Source of the DNA: Malonomonas rubra
Lineage (GTDB): Bacteria; Desulfobacterota; Desulfuromonadia; Desulfuromonadales; Geopsychrobacteraceae
Direction of reading: 5' to 3'
Length of the DNA: 64,000 nt
Assembly (NCBI RefSeq): GCF_003247215.1
Contig: NZ_QKAP01000056.1
Coordinates: 17,249 to 81,248, forward strand
Shown: piece by piece, positions 30,487 through 41,850 of the stretch
How the letters are laid out: every line of letters starts with the position of its first letter
Position numbering within the stretch: the first letter of the stretch is position 1
Position numbers and translations under genes: made by a program
The notes under the pieces: model-generated
The model's input: the letters and a program-made list of their open reading frames with translations, nothing else
Told to the model about the DNA's origin: nothing
The model's database searches: none

Positions 30487-31398
30487 TTAATCAAGATTGG
30501 CAAAATCGGTCAATAATTTTATCCGTTTATAGCGATTTTCAATTTCGGCGTAGTCTATTTCACGTAACCGGTCAAGGCTAAACTTCTCTACCGTGAAAGA
30601 GGCCATGACGGTGCCGAAAACAATTGCTTTGCGCAGGTTGTGCTCCTCCAGATTGCGGGTCGCGGCCAGATAACCGACGAAACCGCCAGCAAAAGTATCC
30701 CCGGCACCGGTCGGATCGAAAACCTCTTCGAGCGGATAAGCCGGGGCAGAAAAAATCGACCCTTCGCTGAACATCAGTACGCCGTACTCTCCTCGCTTCA
30801 CAACCAGTGTTTTCGGTCCGAAACCGCGGACTATATCGGCTGCTTTGACCAGGTTTGGCTCATCGGCTAGCTGCCGCACTTCAGCCTCGTTGATCACCAA
30901 CATGTCTACCTTGCCGAGGGTCTTGATCAGTTCCTGCTTCTTTCCTTCAATCCAGAAGTTCATCGTATCGCAGGCAACCAGCTTCGGATTCTTTACCTGC
31001 TGCAAAACTTCCAACTGTAGTTCCGGATCGATGTTGGCGAGAAAGACATACTCGGCATCCCGATAGTTTTCCGGCAACTCCGGCTGAAACAACTCGAAGA
31101 CATTCAGATGAGTTTCAAGCGTGTGCGCCTCGTTAAGGTCGTACTCATATTTTCCTTTCCAACGAAAAGTCTTCCCCGCACTTTTCTGCAGACCGTCCAA
31201 GTCGATATTGCGACTGGCCAGAAAGTCGATGTGCTCCTGCGAAAAGTCATCACCAATCACAGCCACCAGGCTGACATCGGTGAAGAAACTGGCCGAAGTG
31301 GAAAAATAGCAAGCGGAACCACCCAAAACCTCATCCACTTCACCGAAGGGAGTCTTGATCGAATCGAATGCAACGCTGCCGACAACCAGAATGCTCAT
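30487..31398 (-). CDS. PfkB-family carbohydrate/nucleoside kinase
   Basis: MSILVVGSVAFDSIKTPFGEVDEVLGGSACYFS, EEVFDPTGAGDTFAGGFVGYLA; internal ATG start chosen. Confidence 0.88.
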   Translation of the reverse strand: MSILVVGSVAFDSIKTPFGEVDEVLGGSACYFSTSASFFTDVSLVAVIGDDFSQEHIDFLASRNIDLDGLQKSAGKTFRWKGKYEYDLNEAHTLETHLNVFELFQPELPENYRDAEYVFLANIDPELQLEVLQQVKNPKLVACDTMNFWIEGKKQELIKTLGKVDMLVINEAEVRQLADEPNLVKAADIVRGFGPKTLVVKRGEYGVLMFSEGSIFSAPAYPLEEVFDPTGAGDTFAGGFVGYLAATRNLEEHNLRKAIVFGTVMASFTVEKFSLDRLREIDYAEIENRYKRIKLLTDFANLD

Positions 31399-31414
31399 TT
31401 CATTTTTTCCTTTA

Positions 31415-32287
31415 TCAAAAATATTTGCCGATAAGCGGCTCAAGTGCCTGCTTAGTTTCATCCGAGATCAGATTCTTATCGGTCATGATCGCAAATTGCA
31501 GCGCAGTAATGCACTCACAGTCGCGCTGCTGGCGCTCGGCAACAATCTTGGCGGCGGCCGCCTTGATAATCTGCCGGGCGGTGGCGACATTCTGTTTGAT
31601 GATCGCCAGCACCGCCTCGACGGTAACATCATCATGGCCTTCATGCCAGCAGTCATAATCGGTCGCCAAGGCGACAGTGCCGTAGCAAATCTCCGCTTCG
31701 CGCGCCAAACGGGACTCAGGGATATTGGTCATGCCGATGATATCGACCCCCCAGCTGCGGAAGATGTTCGATTCGGCACGGGTCGAGAAGTTCGGTCCCT
31801 CGATGCAGATATAAGTACCGCCCTTGTGCACCGTAGCACCAACCTCATTTGCCGCAGCCACCAGGATATCCGCAAGTCCGCCACAGATCGGGTCGGCGAA
31901 CTGGACATGGCCGACCACACCGTTCCCGAAGAAGGTCGAGGCGCGCTTGCCCTGGGTGCGGTCGAAGAACTGATCGGGGATAACTATGTGACCAGGAACA
32001 ATCTCCTCCTTCATGCTGCCGACCGCCGAGACCGAGATGATCTGCTCGACCCCGAGTTTCTTCATGCCGTAGATATTGGCCCGGTAGTTAACTTCCGACG
32101 GCAGGTAGCGGTGACCTCGTCCATGGCGCGGCAAAAACACCATCTTCGCCCCGCCGAGTTCGCCGGTGATATAGGCATCGGAAGGCGCCCCGAAGGGGGT
32201 CTCGATTGTCACTTCCTTGATGTCGTTTAGTCCTTCGACCTCGTAAAGGCCGCTACCGCCGATCACACCAATAACCGGTTGACTCAT
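31415..32287 (-). CDS. mtnP: S-methyl-5'-thioadenosine phosphorylase
   Basis: IGVIGGSGLYEVEGL, FLPRHGRGHRYLPSEVNYRANI, YICIEGPNFSTRAESNIFRSWGVDIIGMTNIPESRLAREAEICY. Confidence 0.92.
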   Translation of the reverse strand: MSQPVIGVIGGSGLYEVEGLNDIKEVTIETPFGAPSDAYITGELGGAKMVFLPRHGRGHRYLPSEVNYRANIYGMKKLGVEQIISVSAVGSMKEEIVPGHIVIPDQFFDRTQGKRASTFFGNGVVGHVQFADPICGGLADILVAAANEVGATVHKGGTYICIEGPNFSTRAESNIFRSWGVDIIGMTNIPESRLAREAEICYGTVALATDYDCWHEGHDDVTVEAVLAIIKQNVATARQIIKAAAAKIVAERQQRDCECITALQFAIMTDKNLISDETKQALEPLIGKYF

Positions 32288-32325
32288 ACTGTTCTCCAAT
32301 TTTGTGGTTGATTTATCTGTTTAAC

Positions 32326-33354
32326 TTACTTGTCCAGCTTTCCCTTCAACTGTCCGCAGGCCGCCGAAATGTCCTGGCCCTTGCTGGCACGACGCATCGC
32401 CACGATCTGCCGGTCAAGCAGGTAGGTCTGGAATTCGCGGATCGTCTCTTCATCCGGGCATTTGAACTCCGAGCTAGCATGTTCGTTGAACGGGATCAGG
32501 TTAACCTTCGCCTTGATCCCGTGTAGCAGCTTGACCAAGCGCTTGGCATCCGCCAGTGAATCGTTGACCCCTTTGATCAGAATGTATTCAAAGGTGATCT
32601 TCTGTCGCGGTCCAAGCGGGTAGTCTCGACAGGCGGCCATCAGTTCTTTCAATGGATATTTCTTATTGATCGGCATTAACCGGTCGCGGACTTCATCTGT
32701 AGTTGCGTTGAGAGAGACTGCAAGGTTGACCTTGATCATCTCGCTGAGTTTACCCATCTCCGGAATTAGGCCGCTGGTCGACAAGGTGATCCGCCGGCTG
32801 CCAAAGCCGAGTCCATCATCCAGACAAAGGATTTTCAGAGCCGTGACAACATTGTCCAAGTTGTGTAGGGGCTCCCCCATCCCCATCAACACGATATTGG
32901 CGATCGGCCCATCCGGTAGGACGCCGCAAACCTGGTTGACAATCTCCGCCGGGGTCAGGTTCCGGGTCAGGCCGAAGGTTCCGGTCAGGCAGAACTGGCA
33001 CTGCATGGCACAGCCGACTTGGGTCGAGATGCAGAGGGTGTCCTTCTCGGTCTCCATCGGGATGCGCACCGCCTCGACCGATTCACCATCGTCCAACCGG
33101 AACAGGTACTTCCTAGTTCCATCGCTGCTCGCCTCGACTGCCTCCGGCTGCCAGCTGGAGATAACCGCATGTCCAGCCAGCTGCTGCCGTAAGGATTTCC
33201 CCTGGTCGGTCATCTGTTCGAAATCGGTGACGCCGCGCTGGTAGATCCATTTCATGATCTGTTTGGCGCGAAATTTCTGCGTACCGAGATCGACCAAGAA
33301 CTGCTGCAACTGATCCAACGTCAGACCCTTAAGATCGACTTTATCACTCCTCAA
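32326..33354 (-). CDS. rlmN: 23S rRNA (adenine2503-C2)-methyltransferase
   Basis: [52 protein letters not shown]. Confidence 0.95.
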   Translation of the reverse strand: MRSDKVDLKGLTLDQLQQFLVDLGTQKFRAKQIMKWIYQRGVTDFEQMTDQGKSLRQQLAGHAVISSWQPEAVEASSDGTRKYLFRLDDGESVEAVRIPMETEKDTLCISTQVGCAMQCQFCLTGTFGLTRNLTPAEIVNQVCGVLPDGPIANIVLMGMGEPLHNLDNVVTALKILCLDDGLGFGSRRITLSTSGLIPEMGKLSEMIKVNLAVSLNATTDEVRDRLMPINKKYPLKELMAACRDYPLGPRQKITFEYILIKGVNDSLADAKRLVKLLHGIKAKVNLIPFNEHASSEFKCPDEETIREFQTYLLDRQIVAMRRASKGQDISAACGQLKGKLDK

Positions 33355-33386
33355 TTAAGCCTCTTTGTTCTTGAAACAATTACGAA

Positions 33387-33421
33387 AAAAGCCCCCCGGA
33401 TTGTACCGAAGGGCTTTGCTT
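33387..33421 (-). terminator. Rho-independent terminator downstream of ndk
   Basis: minus strand caaagcccttcggtacaatccggggggctttttt. Confidence 0.65.
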
Positions 33422-33446
33422 GAAACAAGCGCTTTTCAAGCTATTT

Positions 33447-33860
33447 TTATAGCAGTTCCAACCCGTTGAAGAAGTATCCGAGTTCGAACGCAGCTGTCTC
33501 CGGTGCATCAGAACCGTGGGTGGCGTTTTCGCCTATGGAAGCACCGAACTCCTTGCGCAGGGTGCCTTCATCGGCCTCAGCCGGGTTGGTAGCGCCCATC
33601 AGGTCACGCCACTTGAGGATAGCACCTTCAGCTTCCAGAGCCATTACAATGCAGGGGCCACTGCTCATAAAGTCGGTCAACTCGCCGAAGAAAGGACGCT
33701 CTTTATGCACAGCGTAGAAACCTTCAGCCTCAACCTTGCTCATGTAGAGCTTCTTCAAGCCGATAACCTTGAAACCTTCGGCGTAAATACGAGCCAAGAT
33801 CTTACCGGCGTGGCCAGCAGCGAATGCATCGGGCTTTATGATGGCGAATGTTCTTTCCAT
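33447..33860 (-). CDS. ndk: Nucleoside-diphosphate kinase
   Basis: [53 protein letters not shown] upstream of internal ATG. Confidence 0.95.
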   Translation of the reverse strand: MERTFAIIKPDAFAAGHAGKILARIYAEGFKVIGLKKLYMSKVEAEGFYAVHKERPFFGELTDFMSSGPCIVMALEAEGAILKWRDLMGATNPAEADEGTLRKEFGASIGENATHGSDAPETAAFELGYFFNGLELL

Positions 33861-33934
33861 GACGAATTCCTCCAATATTTTGAGTTGTTAGTTTAAAAAT
33901 TGCGTGCGCTTTGTAGCATTGCACCGGGATGCTG

Positions 33935-34537
33935 TCAAGCTTGTTCGGCCATCTGCTGCAGAACAGGGAGCACCTGTTTTAACGCGGCACCACGGTGGCT
34001 GATACGGTTCTTGATATCGAGCGGTAGCTCGGCCATGGTCTTGCCATACTCAGGCACCATAAACAGGGGATCGTAACCAAAACCACCGTCGCCTCTTTCA
34101 CCGCGCATGATCAAACCGGAAACCTTACCGGCAAAAACCTGGCAATCACCCGCCGGGACTGCCAGCGCCATCACGCAATTGAACTCCGCCTGCCGCTTTT
34201 CGTCGGCAATATCTGACATTTCCGCCAGCAATTTAGCATTGTTGGCCGCGTCATTGCCCTGCTCCCCGGCATAGCGGGCCGAATGCACCCCCGGAGCCCC
34301 GTGCAAAGCGGCAACCGTCAGACCACTGTCGTCAGCCAGCGTCAGGTAGCCACTGAACTGAGCCATCTCCAACGCTTTTTTGCGGGCATTCGCCTCGAAG
34401 GTGTCTCCATCCTCAACAACATCAGGAGCTTCAGGAAATTGATCAAGCCCAACAACTTCAACGCCGCTGCCTTCCAGCAAACGCCGGATCTCCCTCAGCT
34501 TCCCTTGATTCCCGGTCGCGACCAGCAGTTTTATCAT
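33935..34537 (-). CDS. rdgB: XTP/dITP diphosphatase
   Basis: [65 protein letters not shown]. Confidence 0.95.
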   Translation of the reverse strand: MIKLLVATGNQGKLREIRRLLEGSGVEVVGLDQFPEAPDVVEDGDTFEANARKKALEMAQFSGYLTLADDSGLTVAALHGAPGVHSARYAGEQGNDAANNAKLLAEMSDIADEKRQAEFNCVMALAVPAGDCQVFAGKVSGLIMRGERGDGGFGYDPLFMVPEYGKTMAELPLDIKNRISHRGAALKQVLPVLQQMAEQA

Positions 34538-35271
34538 TTTATCCCCAGCGCTTCCTGCTGCATTTCAGTCAACCGGGTACAGCCTTGAAGCGCCAGGTCG
34601 CGCAAGGAGTCAAGTTCCTCGACGGAAAAAGGCTCCTCCTCGGCCGTTCCCTGCACTTCGACAAACTTACCGGAACCGGTAATTACAAAGTTCATATCGA
34701 CTTCGGCCTTGAAGTCCTCATCATAATTGAGGTCAAGCAGCGGGATCCCTTCGACAACCCCGACGCTGATCGCGGCGACACTGTCTTTGAGCGGAATTTT
34801 GTTGAGTACACCTTTTTGCACCAGCCCAGCGAAGGCATCAAAAAGGGCGACATAAGCCCCTGTGATTGATGCAGTGCGTGTGCCACCATCGGCCTGCAGT
34901 ACATCGCAGTCGATCTGCACGGTGATCTCGCCCATCGCCTTGAGGTCGGTGACCGCCCGCAGGGACCGACCGATAAGTCGTTGAATCTCCTGGGTGCGGC
35001 CGGACAGCTTCCCCTTGGCCGCTTCGCGTGGTGAGCGGGTGTGGGTCGAACGGGGCAGCATGCTGTATTCGGCAGTGACCCAACCGCGCCCTTCGCCACG
35101 CATGAAAGGTGGCACCCTTTCTTCCACCGACGCGTTGCAGAGCACCTTGGTCTCCCCGCAGCAGACCAGCACTGAACCTTCGGCATATCGAGTAAACTGG
35201 CGCTGAAAACTGATCGGCCTCAACTGGTTCTGACTTCGACCATCTGTCCGTTCGATTTCGCTTAAACTCAT
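34534..35271 (-). CDS. rph: Ribonuclease PH
   Basis: [87 protein letters not shown]. Confidence 0.96.
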   Translation of the reverse strand: MSLSEIERTDGRSQNQLRPISFQRQFTRYAEGSVLVCCGETKVLCNASVEERVPPFMRGEGRGWVTAEYSMLPRSTHTRSPREAAKGKLSGRTQEIQRLIGRSLRAVTDLKAMGEITVQIDCDVLQADGGTRTASITGAYVALFDAFAGLVQKGVLNKIPLKDSVAAISVGVVEGIPLLDLNYDEDFKAEVDMNFVITGSGKFVEVQGTAEEEPFSVEELDSLRDLALQGCTRLTEMQQEALGIK

Positions 35272-36350
35272 AACTTCTCCTTCTTCAATTCGGCGTAGTC
35301 GTGGATCCCACGATACAGAGCTTGCGCCAACTTTTCCTGATATTCCTCATCCCGAAGCTCCGCCAACTCTTCAGGATGGCTCAGGAAACCGAGTTCAACC
35401 TGAACCGTCGGCAAACTCCCTCGCCCAAGAGACAAAAGAGAGGATTCGTAAATCCCGTTCACGACGATGCCTGCTTGCCGTAAGGCAGTTGCCAATTGAT
35501 CAGCAAGCTTCCGGCTAACATTGTCGCTGGGTTCAGCTTCAGCTCCCTTATCCTTCACATGTGATTTTTCATCTGGTCTAATAAACAGGGTGACGCCATG
35601 GACATCAGAAGACATCGATGCTTCCGCATGCAGCAGCAACCAGATATCAACATCTTCCTGCGAGGCCGGTTTCAGGCGTTGCTCAAGGTTCAACTCGTAA
35701 TCGCCGTCGCGACTCAAGTAGATCGGAATACCAAGCTTCATTTTGATCTGCTTTGCCAGCTTCTGGGCGACCTTCAGATTTACCTCTTTCTCCTTGAAGC
35801 CGGACTCGGCTATCACCCCGGTATCGAGCCCTCCATGCCCTGGGTCGATGGCAACGGCACGGATCAGCGGTCCGCTTTGTTTGCTCTTCTTATTGAGCAA
35901 AAAAGAGAACAGCTGCTCAATACCGCTCGGTTTTTCTTCAACGACGGTATCGGCATCGGGGTCATTGTTCCGGAAGTAGATCGGTTTTCCGACCAGCATC
36001 GGCAACTGGTTAAGAACAAAATTGTCGGTTACCCGCAGGCGGCCATCTATAAAGCGAGGCTTTTCCTGTAACGGATAATAATTTTCACCCAGCTTGAGGT
36101 AGCTGCTTGCCGGTGAGATTTCCGCCCAGCCGCGTGGACTGCGAATTCGGAAGATATGTTTTATGGAGTTCCAATGTCCGGTCAACCCGACCGCACCCAA
36201 GACATCTTCAATGGCAATGTAGGGGACGCCACCCTGCTGATAAACATCTTGAATCCGCGCCGGTTGTTTTCCACGCGGAGCGATGTCGACAGCAGCCAGC
36301 AGAGGATTAGCAAAAAAAGAAAAGATGAATAGTATCAGCAGCAAACGCAT
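35268..36350 (-). CDS. N-acetylmuramoyl-L-alanine amidase
   Basis: [58 protein letters not shown]; signal peptide. Confidence 0.88.
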   Translation of the reverse strand: MRLLLILFIFSFFANPLLAAVDIAPRGKQPARIQDVYQQGGVPYIAIEDVLGAVGLTGHWNSIKHIFRIRSPRGWAEISPASSYLKLGENYYPLQEKPRFIDGRLRVTDNFVLNQLPMLVGKPIYFRNNDPDADTVVEEKPSGIEQLFSFLLNKKSKQSGPLIRAVAIDPGHGGLDTGVIAESGFKEKEVNLKVAQKLAKQIKMKLGIPIYLSRDGDYELNLEQRLKPASQEDVDIWLLLHAEASMSSDVHGVTLFIRPDEKSHVKDKGAEAEPSDNVSRKLADQLATALRQAGIVVNGIYESSLLSLGRGSLPTVQVELGFLSHPEELAELRDEEYQEKLAQALYRGIHDYAELKKEKL

Positions 36351-36421
36351 TATGACTCCATATTGAAAACCGCTCGGTTATACCCCAGCCGTCAAGCTGC
36401 TGTCAACGAAAGTACCGAGCA

Positions 36422-37498
36422 TTATTCGTTTCCCGTAATCAACGGCTCCCCTGGGACCGATGGCAGCTCCAGCGCTTTGAACAACCTCCGGGTCAACAAC
36501 CGCTCCAACTCCTGCTGAGCCGGTTCATCCACGGCCATCTCACGAATTTGCCCGCCCGCAATCATACCGTGCCCGCCAGCCGTTCCGAGCCCGTCAACTA
36601 TCTGCTGGATCACCAGGCCCAGTTTGGCATCGGGAGCCAGCGCCCGCATCGAGAGGATCTGCATCCCATCAAACCAGCCCATTCCGAGAACATACTTGAC
36701 CCCCTGCTGCCGGAGTAGAAAATCTGCCAACTCGGCGACCAGATCAGGATTCTCGATCTTGCGCAGGTTGAAAACTAGAACCGGGCCGTAAAGCGTCGAG
36801 TTCTCGATGGCGGTCAAAAATGCCGAAAAATATTCGCGTGGAACTTGAGGATGGATGATATCGAACAGGATCCGATTGTTCGAGATCGGCAACAACTTAA
36901 GATAAGCTTCGCGGTCGGCCTTGGACCATTCACGTCCCAGGTCCTGGGTTTCTGACTTGATTGCATAAAACAGGCTGGTTGCCAGCTTGGTATTAAGCGA
37001 CACCTCCTGTTGACAGAGGTACTCGTATAATATCGTCGCCGAAGCGCCATAGTTACTGCGGATATCAACCCAGCAGACTGCTGAAAGATCAGATTTCGCC
37101 GGATGGTGATCGATCACCAGATGAACCGGTAGTCCCACCGGGAAAGAATTGTTGCCGGTATTCGGCTGGGTGTCGACCATACAGAAAACTGCAAATTGAC
37201 TCAGGTCGAGCTTGGCGATCGGCACCAGCGGGATTTCCAGCAACTGAACCATGCTGCGATTTTCACCACGTCCTACGATGCCGCCATAGGTGATAACGGC
37301 GTCCTGTCCGGTTTTCACAAGCAGCAGATGCCGTAATCCTACAGCAGCGGCAATCGAGTCGGGATCGGGATTGTCGTGGGTCACGATCACCACCTTACCC
37401 CGCCCCCGGATCCATTCGATCAGTTCGGCAACAGAATCCCCTTCTTTCGAGAAAAGCGGGCAGCTCGGTGCTTCCGCCTGTGCTTCGTTCACCATCAA
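36422..37498 (-). CDS. DHH-family phosphoesterase (NrnA-like)
   Basis: VVIVTHDNPDPDSIAAAVGL, LVIDHHPAKSD, GTAGGHGMIAGG. Confidence 0.85.
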   Translation of the reverse strand: MMVNEAQAEAPSCPLFSKEGDSVAELIEWIRGRGKVVIVTHDNPDPDSIAAAVGLRHLLLVKTGQDAVITYGGIVGRGENRSMVQLLEIPLVPIAKLDLSQFAVFCMVDTQPNTGNNSFPVGLPVHLVIDHHPAKSDLSAVCWVDIRSNYGASATILYEYLCQQEVSLNTKLATSLFYAIKSETQDLGREWSKADREAYLKLLPISNNRILFDIIHPQVPREYFSAFLTAIENSTLYGPVLVFNLRKIENPDLVAELADFLLRQQGVKYVLGMGWFDGMQILSMRALAPDAKLGLVIQQIVDGLGTAGGHGMIAGGQIREMAVDEPAQQELERLLTRRLFKALELPSVPGEPLITGNE

Positions 37499-37959
37499 TC
37501 CAACCCTCCAAAAGATTTCATCGCCAAGGCAACCGCCTCCTCCGCAGAATCAGCAACAACCGCCTCATCAAAACGGAAACGGCCTTCCAATTGCACAACC
37601 CTCTTACCCAATTTCAAACTGATTGCCATCTCCGACAAAGTTCCATACTCACCTTCAATCGCGATCAAAACATCAGCGGTATGCGCAATAATCACATTGC
37701 GCGCATGCCCCATATTGGTCACGATCGGCAGGTTAACATAGGGGTTGGCACTCTCTGCCGTCGCGCCCGGTAAAATACCGAGCACATCGCCCCCAGCCTC
37801 GGAGCATCCCTTAGCCGCCGCTGCCATGACACCGCCCAAACCGCCACAAACAAGAACGCAACCGTTTTCGGCGATCAAGCGACCAACCCGATACGCCTGC
37901 TCAGCTCCCGCTGCACTGACCTGACCCGCCCCGATGACACCGATGACCCTCTTTTTCAT
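37495..37959 (-). CDS. TIGR00725-type SLOG/LOG-fold protein
   Basis: VIGAGQVSA, LVCGGLGGVMAAAAKGCSEAGG, IAIEGEYGTLSEMAISL. Confidence 0.82.
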   Translation of the reverse strand: MKKRVIGVIGAGQVSAAGAEQAYRVGRLIAENGCVLVCGGLGGVMAAAAKGCSEAGGDVLGILPGATAESANPYVNLPIVTNMGHARNVIIAHTADVLIAIEGEYGTLSEMAISLKLGKRVVQLEGRFRFDEAVVADSAEEAVALAMKSFGGLD

Positions 37960-40415
37960 CAGCCCAATTCCTCAAGGCGTGATTTCATGTTTCGTAACAG
38001 CAGGCTGTTCGCCACGACCGAAACACTGGAAAATGCCATCGCCAGTCCGGCGAACTCTGGTTTAAGATAAAGACCGAACAGAGGATAAAACAGACCCGCC
38101 GCAAGAGGAATCCCCAGGATATTGTAGAAAAACGCCCAGAACAGATTCTGTTTGATTTTAAGCAACGTTTGCCTCCCCAGTCGGATCCCCCGCTCGATAT
38201 CGAAGAGATCGCCGCCGACCAGAATCAGGTCGCCGGTCTCTTTCGCCACATCAGTACCACTGCCGATGGCGATGCCGATATCCGCCTGTGCCAGCGCGGG
38301 AGCATCATTGATGCCGTCACCGACCATACCGACCAATATGCCTTGCTGCTGATACTTGCGCACCACTTCCAGCTTCTGTTCGGGCAGAACTTCTGCTTCG
38401 ACCTGCTCGATGCCGATTTTTTTCGCAACCGCGTCAGCAGCGACCTGTCGGTCACCAGTCAGCAGTACCGAATCGATGTTGAGCTTCTGCAGGCGGGAAA
38501 TAATCTTATCCGCATTCGGTTTGATCACGTCGGTCAAGCCGACCACCCCCACCAACTGTTTTTCAAAGGCGAGAAACACCAGCGAATTGCCCGCCGCGGC
38601 GAGCCGCTCGACATCAGCAGCGGCAGACGACAGATCAACCCCGGCATCGAGTAGCAGTTTGGACTGTCCGCAAAGAGCGCTCCGACCATCAACATCCGCC
38701 TTGACTCCTTGGCCGCCGACCTCTTCGACATCGTGCTGCACAGCCCATTGCAGGTTGCGGTGTCGGGCCTCAGCGACAATGCTTTTGGCCAACGGATGGT
38801 GACTTGCCTCTTCCAGTCTAGCTGCCGCTTGCAGCACCTCGTCAGCTTTCCACCCGTGATAGCAGACAATTTCCGCCAACTGAAAATCACCGCTGGTCAA
38901 GGTCCCGGTCTTGTCGAGCAGAAGCATCTGCAATTTAGAAATCTGCTCTAGCACCGAAGCTTTTTTAAACAGGATTCCACGCTCCAGACCGACCGAACTT
39001 CCCACCATGATTGCCGTCGGCGTTGCCAACCCTAGCGCACAAGGGCAGGCAATCACCAGAACCGCTATTGCCATCTGAAAAGCAAACAGAAAACCGCTTT
39101 GCACCAACAAGTACCAACTAACGAAGGTCAACAGTGAGACCACCACCACCGTCGGGACAAAATAGTTGGAAACCCGGTCAGCAATTCGCTGGATCGGCGC
39201 TTTGTCGCCTTGTGCTTCTTCGACCAGCCGGACAATCTGTGCCAGAACTGTGGCTTCGCCAACCCGCGTAGCACGAATCACCAGCCGCCCAGTCCTGTTG
39301 ATGGTCGCCCCGGTCACCTCAGAGCCAGGCTCCTTGTTGACCGGAACCGCTTCACCGCTGATCATCGCTTCGTCAACCGCGGCAGTCCCCTCAACAACTT
39401 CGCCATCGACCGGGATCTTTTCCCCGGCCCGAACCAACAGCAGATCCCCCGGCTTGACCTCACTGGCGGCGACCTCCCGCTCCTGTCCAGCATCCAGAAG
39501 TACGGCCCGGTCGGCCTGCAACTTCAACAGCTGTTTCAAGGCAGCACCTGCCCTCCCTTTCGCCCTCGCTTCCAACCACTTGCCGAAGCGAATAAACATG
39601 ATTAGCATGGCGCTGGTTTCGAAGAAAACCGTGGCTCCGGCACCGAGTAGACCAAATACCGCTAATAGCGAGTAGCCGTAAGCCGCAGTGATCCCGAGCG
39701 ACACCAGCACATCCATGTTGGCGGATCGATTTCGCAACGACTTCCAGGCGCTGGTGTAAAATCCAATACCGGCAGTAAACTGCGCGATCGACGCCAACAG
39801 CGCGTTTACAAGCAAAGTCGCCGAGCCGAACATCGGGAAAAACATCAGCAACATGATCGGTAGCGCACAACTGACTGCAATCAGTAGGTTGATCAACTCC
39901 CGACGGGAATCGGGATCAGCTGAATCTTCCGGTTTTTCAGCCAGCGCCTTGTAACCAGCAGCATCGACAGCGGAAAAAACTTTTTCTTTTGTCAGCAGGG
40001 TCGAGTCGAACTCAACCTGCCCGAAATTGCCGGCCAGATTAACAACCGCGCGGCCGATCCCGGGCAATTCAAGTAATCGTTTTTCGATGGTCGACGCACA
40101 AGAGGCGCAGCTCATCCCCTGAATGGAGAAACGCAATGATTCGGTTTGTCCGCTGATTTCGATACCCTCTGGTACACTACTGGTTTCAGCCACCATCTGT
40201 GGTGCTTCGGTTGAAAATCCGGCCTCGTGTAAAGCGGCAAGGATCGGCTCGAGACCAGGCGCTTTGGAGTTGAAGTAAATTTTCGCCCGCTTCTCCTCAA
40301 GCGAGACAGAGACCTTTTCTACCTGCGAAAAAGCTTCGATCAGACCGGTGACCCGGGCTACGCATTTCTGGCATTTCATGCCTAAAACTGGTATTTCTTC
40401 GGGCATAATCTTCAT
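37959..40415 (-). CDS. Copper-translocating P-type ATPase (CopA-like)
   Basis: Two HMA domains (GMKCQKC, GMSCASC), VIACPCALGLATPTAIMVGS, LLDKTGTLTSG, MVGDGINDAPALAQADIGIAIGSGTDVAKE. Confidence 0.93.
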   Translation of the reverse strand: MKIMPEEIPVLGMKCQKCVARVTGLIEAFSQVEKVSVSLEEKRAKIYFNSKAPGLEPILAALHEAGFSTEAPQMVAETSSVPEGIEISGQTESLRFSIQGMSCASCASTIEKRLLELPGIGRAVVNLAGNFGQVEFDSTLLTKEKVFSAVDAAGYKALAEKPEDSADPDSRRELINLLIAVSCALPIMLLMFFPMFGSATLLVNALLASIAQFTAGIGFYTSAWKSLRNRSANMDVLVSLGITAAYGYSLLAVFGLLGAGATVFFETSAMLIMFIRFGKWLEARAKGRAGAALKQLLKLQADRAVLLDAGQEREVAASEVKPGDLLLVRAGEKIPVDGEVVEGTAAVDEAMISGEAVPVNKEPGSEVTGATINRTGRLVIRATRVGEATVLAQIVRLVEEAQGDKAPIQRIADRVSNYFVPTVVVVSLLTFVSWYLLVQSGFLFAFQMAIAVLVIACPCALGLATPTAIMVGSSVGLERGILFKKASVLEQISKLQMLLLDKTGTLTSGDFQLAEIVCYHGWKADEVLQAAARLEEASHHPLAKSIVAEARHRNLQWAVQHDVEEVGGQGVKADVDGRSALCGQSKLLLDAGVDLSSAAADVERLAAAGNSLVFLAFEKQLVGVVGLTDVIKPNADKIISRLQKLNIDSVLLTGDRQVAADAVAKKIGIEQVEAEVLPEQKLEVVRKYQQQGILVGMVGDGINDAPALAQADIGIAIGSGTDVAKETGDLILVGGDLFDIERGIRLGRQTLLKIKQNLFWAFFYNILGIPLAAGLFYPLFGLYLKPEFAGLAMAFSSVSVVANSLLLRNMKSRLEELG

Positions 40416-40421
40416 TCCGTT

Positions 40422-41735
40422 TCAACAGTGCACCACACTGACAGATCCGCCTGCCAGCGCTTCCAGCCCCTCCAGCACTCCCCACGGTGAACTCTCCACC
40501 ACCACCACCGGGACCTCGAGCGCCTTCTCCAGATCCTCGACCGACAGGTCATCAAGCAGCAATCGTTCCCCTTCTTTTAGCATCACATCAGGAAGCAAAA
40601 GTCCCTGCCCCAAATCATGTCGCTGTAACTGTTCAATCAGATCGGTTCCGGTCAAGAGCCCGGTAACCGTCACATCACTACCGAAAAATCGATTTTCTAC
40701 CGCAAGAACCGATAACTCAACACCAGTGCGTACTGCCATCCGTTCGGCAAAACCATGCAGCTCGCGGCTGAATGAATGGCCAGTTACCAGACTGGCCTTT
40801 TTCAGCTCAAGCGGTTCCGCCTCCAGCAGTACTTCGGAAACTTGCTGTCTAAACTGGGCGATCAATCCGACGCCATTTCCAATTTGCGCCAGGTTTTCGT
40901 AGACCGAAATTTCCGGGAGTTCCTCGCCAGCCTGCAAATAAATCTCATCGGCAGGAAACACAAAGCGGCTCCCCTTTTCCGCCAGATATTGCTGCTGAAG
41001 CTGCTCGATTTGATACAGAATAGTCCGGGCTTCCGTGGTAGTCAGCTTGCGGAGTTCAGGCAAGTGCTGACGGTGAGCTGTCAACCCGACCGGCACGACC
41101 GCCAAGGAAGCTACCTGTGGATAAAAGTCAGCCAGATCGGAAATCGATTTTTCCAGCACATCACCATCGTTGTATCCAGGGCAGACAACAATCTGGCAAT
41201 GCAGCTCGATCCCCCCGGAGGTCAGCCTTTCGATCTGTGGCAGGATCGGCGGCGCCTCGCAGCCGAGCAGTTGCCGGCGCAGCGGATCATCAGTCGTATG
41301 CACTGAAATATAGAGTGGTGACAGTTGTTGTCTGAGAATACGTTGCAAATCTGCTTCGTGCAGATTACTCAAGGTGATATAGGAACCGTAAAGGTAGGAA
41401 AAGCGGTAATCCTCATCTTTGATATAGAGCGAGCGACGCATCCCTTGAGGCAATTGATGCACAAAACAGAAAATGCAGTTGTTGCCGCACTGCTTCGGCT
41501 GGGGATGTTCAATCTGAAGGCCGAGATCTTCTTCCGACTCCTTTTCGATCTCGCATTCCCAGACCTCTTCATCCCGGCGCAGGATTTCCAGATGCAGTTT
41601 TTCTGCCTCGATGTGACGATAATAGTCAACCAAATCCGCTATTGGCTGCTGATTGATCGCCAGCAACATATCCCCTGGATCCAAGCCCAATTCTGCGGCA
41701 TAACTTCCTGGTTCAACTGATTCGATACGAAGCAT
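40422..41735 (-). CDS. PDZ + radical SAM DUF512-type protein
   Basis: GSYAAELGLDPGDMLLAINQQPI; CGNNCIFCFVHQLPQGMRRSLYIKDEDYRFSYLYGSYITLSNL. Confidence 0.85.
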   Translation of the reverse strand: MLRIESVEPGSYAAELGLDPGDMLLAINQQPIADLVDYYRHIEAEKLHLEILRRDEEVWECEIEKESEEDLGLQIEHPQPKQCGNNCIFCFVHQLPQGMRRSLYIKDEDYRFSYLYGSYITLSNLHEADLQRILRQQLSPLYISVHTTDDPLRRQLLGCEAPPILPQIERLTSGGIELHCQIVVCPGYNDGDVLEKSISDLADFYPQVASLAVVPVGLTAHRQHLPELRKLTTTEARTILYQIEQLQQQYLAEKGSRFVFPADEIYLQAGEELPEISVYENLAQIGNGVGLIAQFRQQVSEVLLEAEPLELKKASLVTGHSFSRELHGFAERMAVRTGVELSVLAVENRFFGSDVTVTGLLTGTDLIEQLQRHDLGQGLLLPDVMLKEGERLLLDDLSVEDLEKALEVPVVVVESSPWGVLEGLEALAGGSVSVVHC

Positions 41736-41792
41736 TTTGCGACTCTCAAAAGAAGCTTACGTGCTGATTATAACACTCGGGAGAAAACAAAA

Positions 41793-41821
41793 CAGGGGCA
41801 ATGCCCTTTGCACCGCCCCTG
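41793..41821 (-). terminator. Rho-independent terminator downstream of hfq
   Basis: minus strand caggggc...gcccctg then ttttgtttt. Confidence 0.7.
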
Positions 41822-41850
41822 CTTCATCTGTCTTTGTGTTAAAACTAGGA

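Noticed and set aside
31355-32230. 291 aa plus-strand ORF antisense to mtnP
   Set aside because: Shadow ORF; mtnP motifs are unambiguous.
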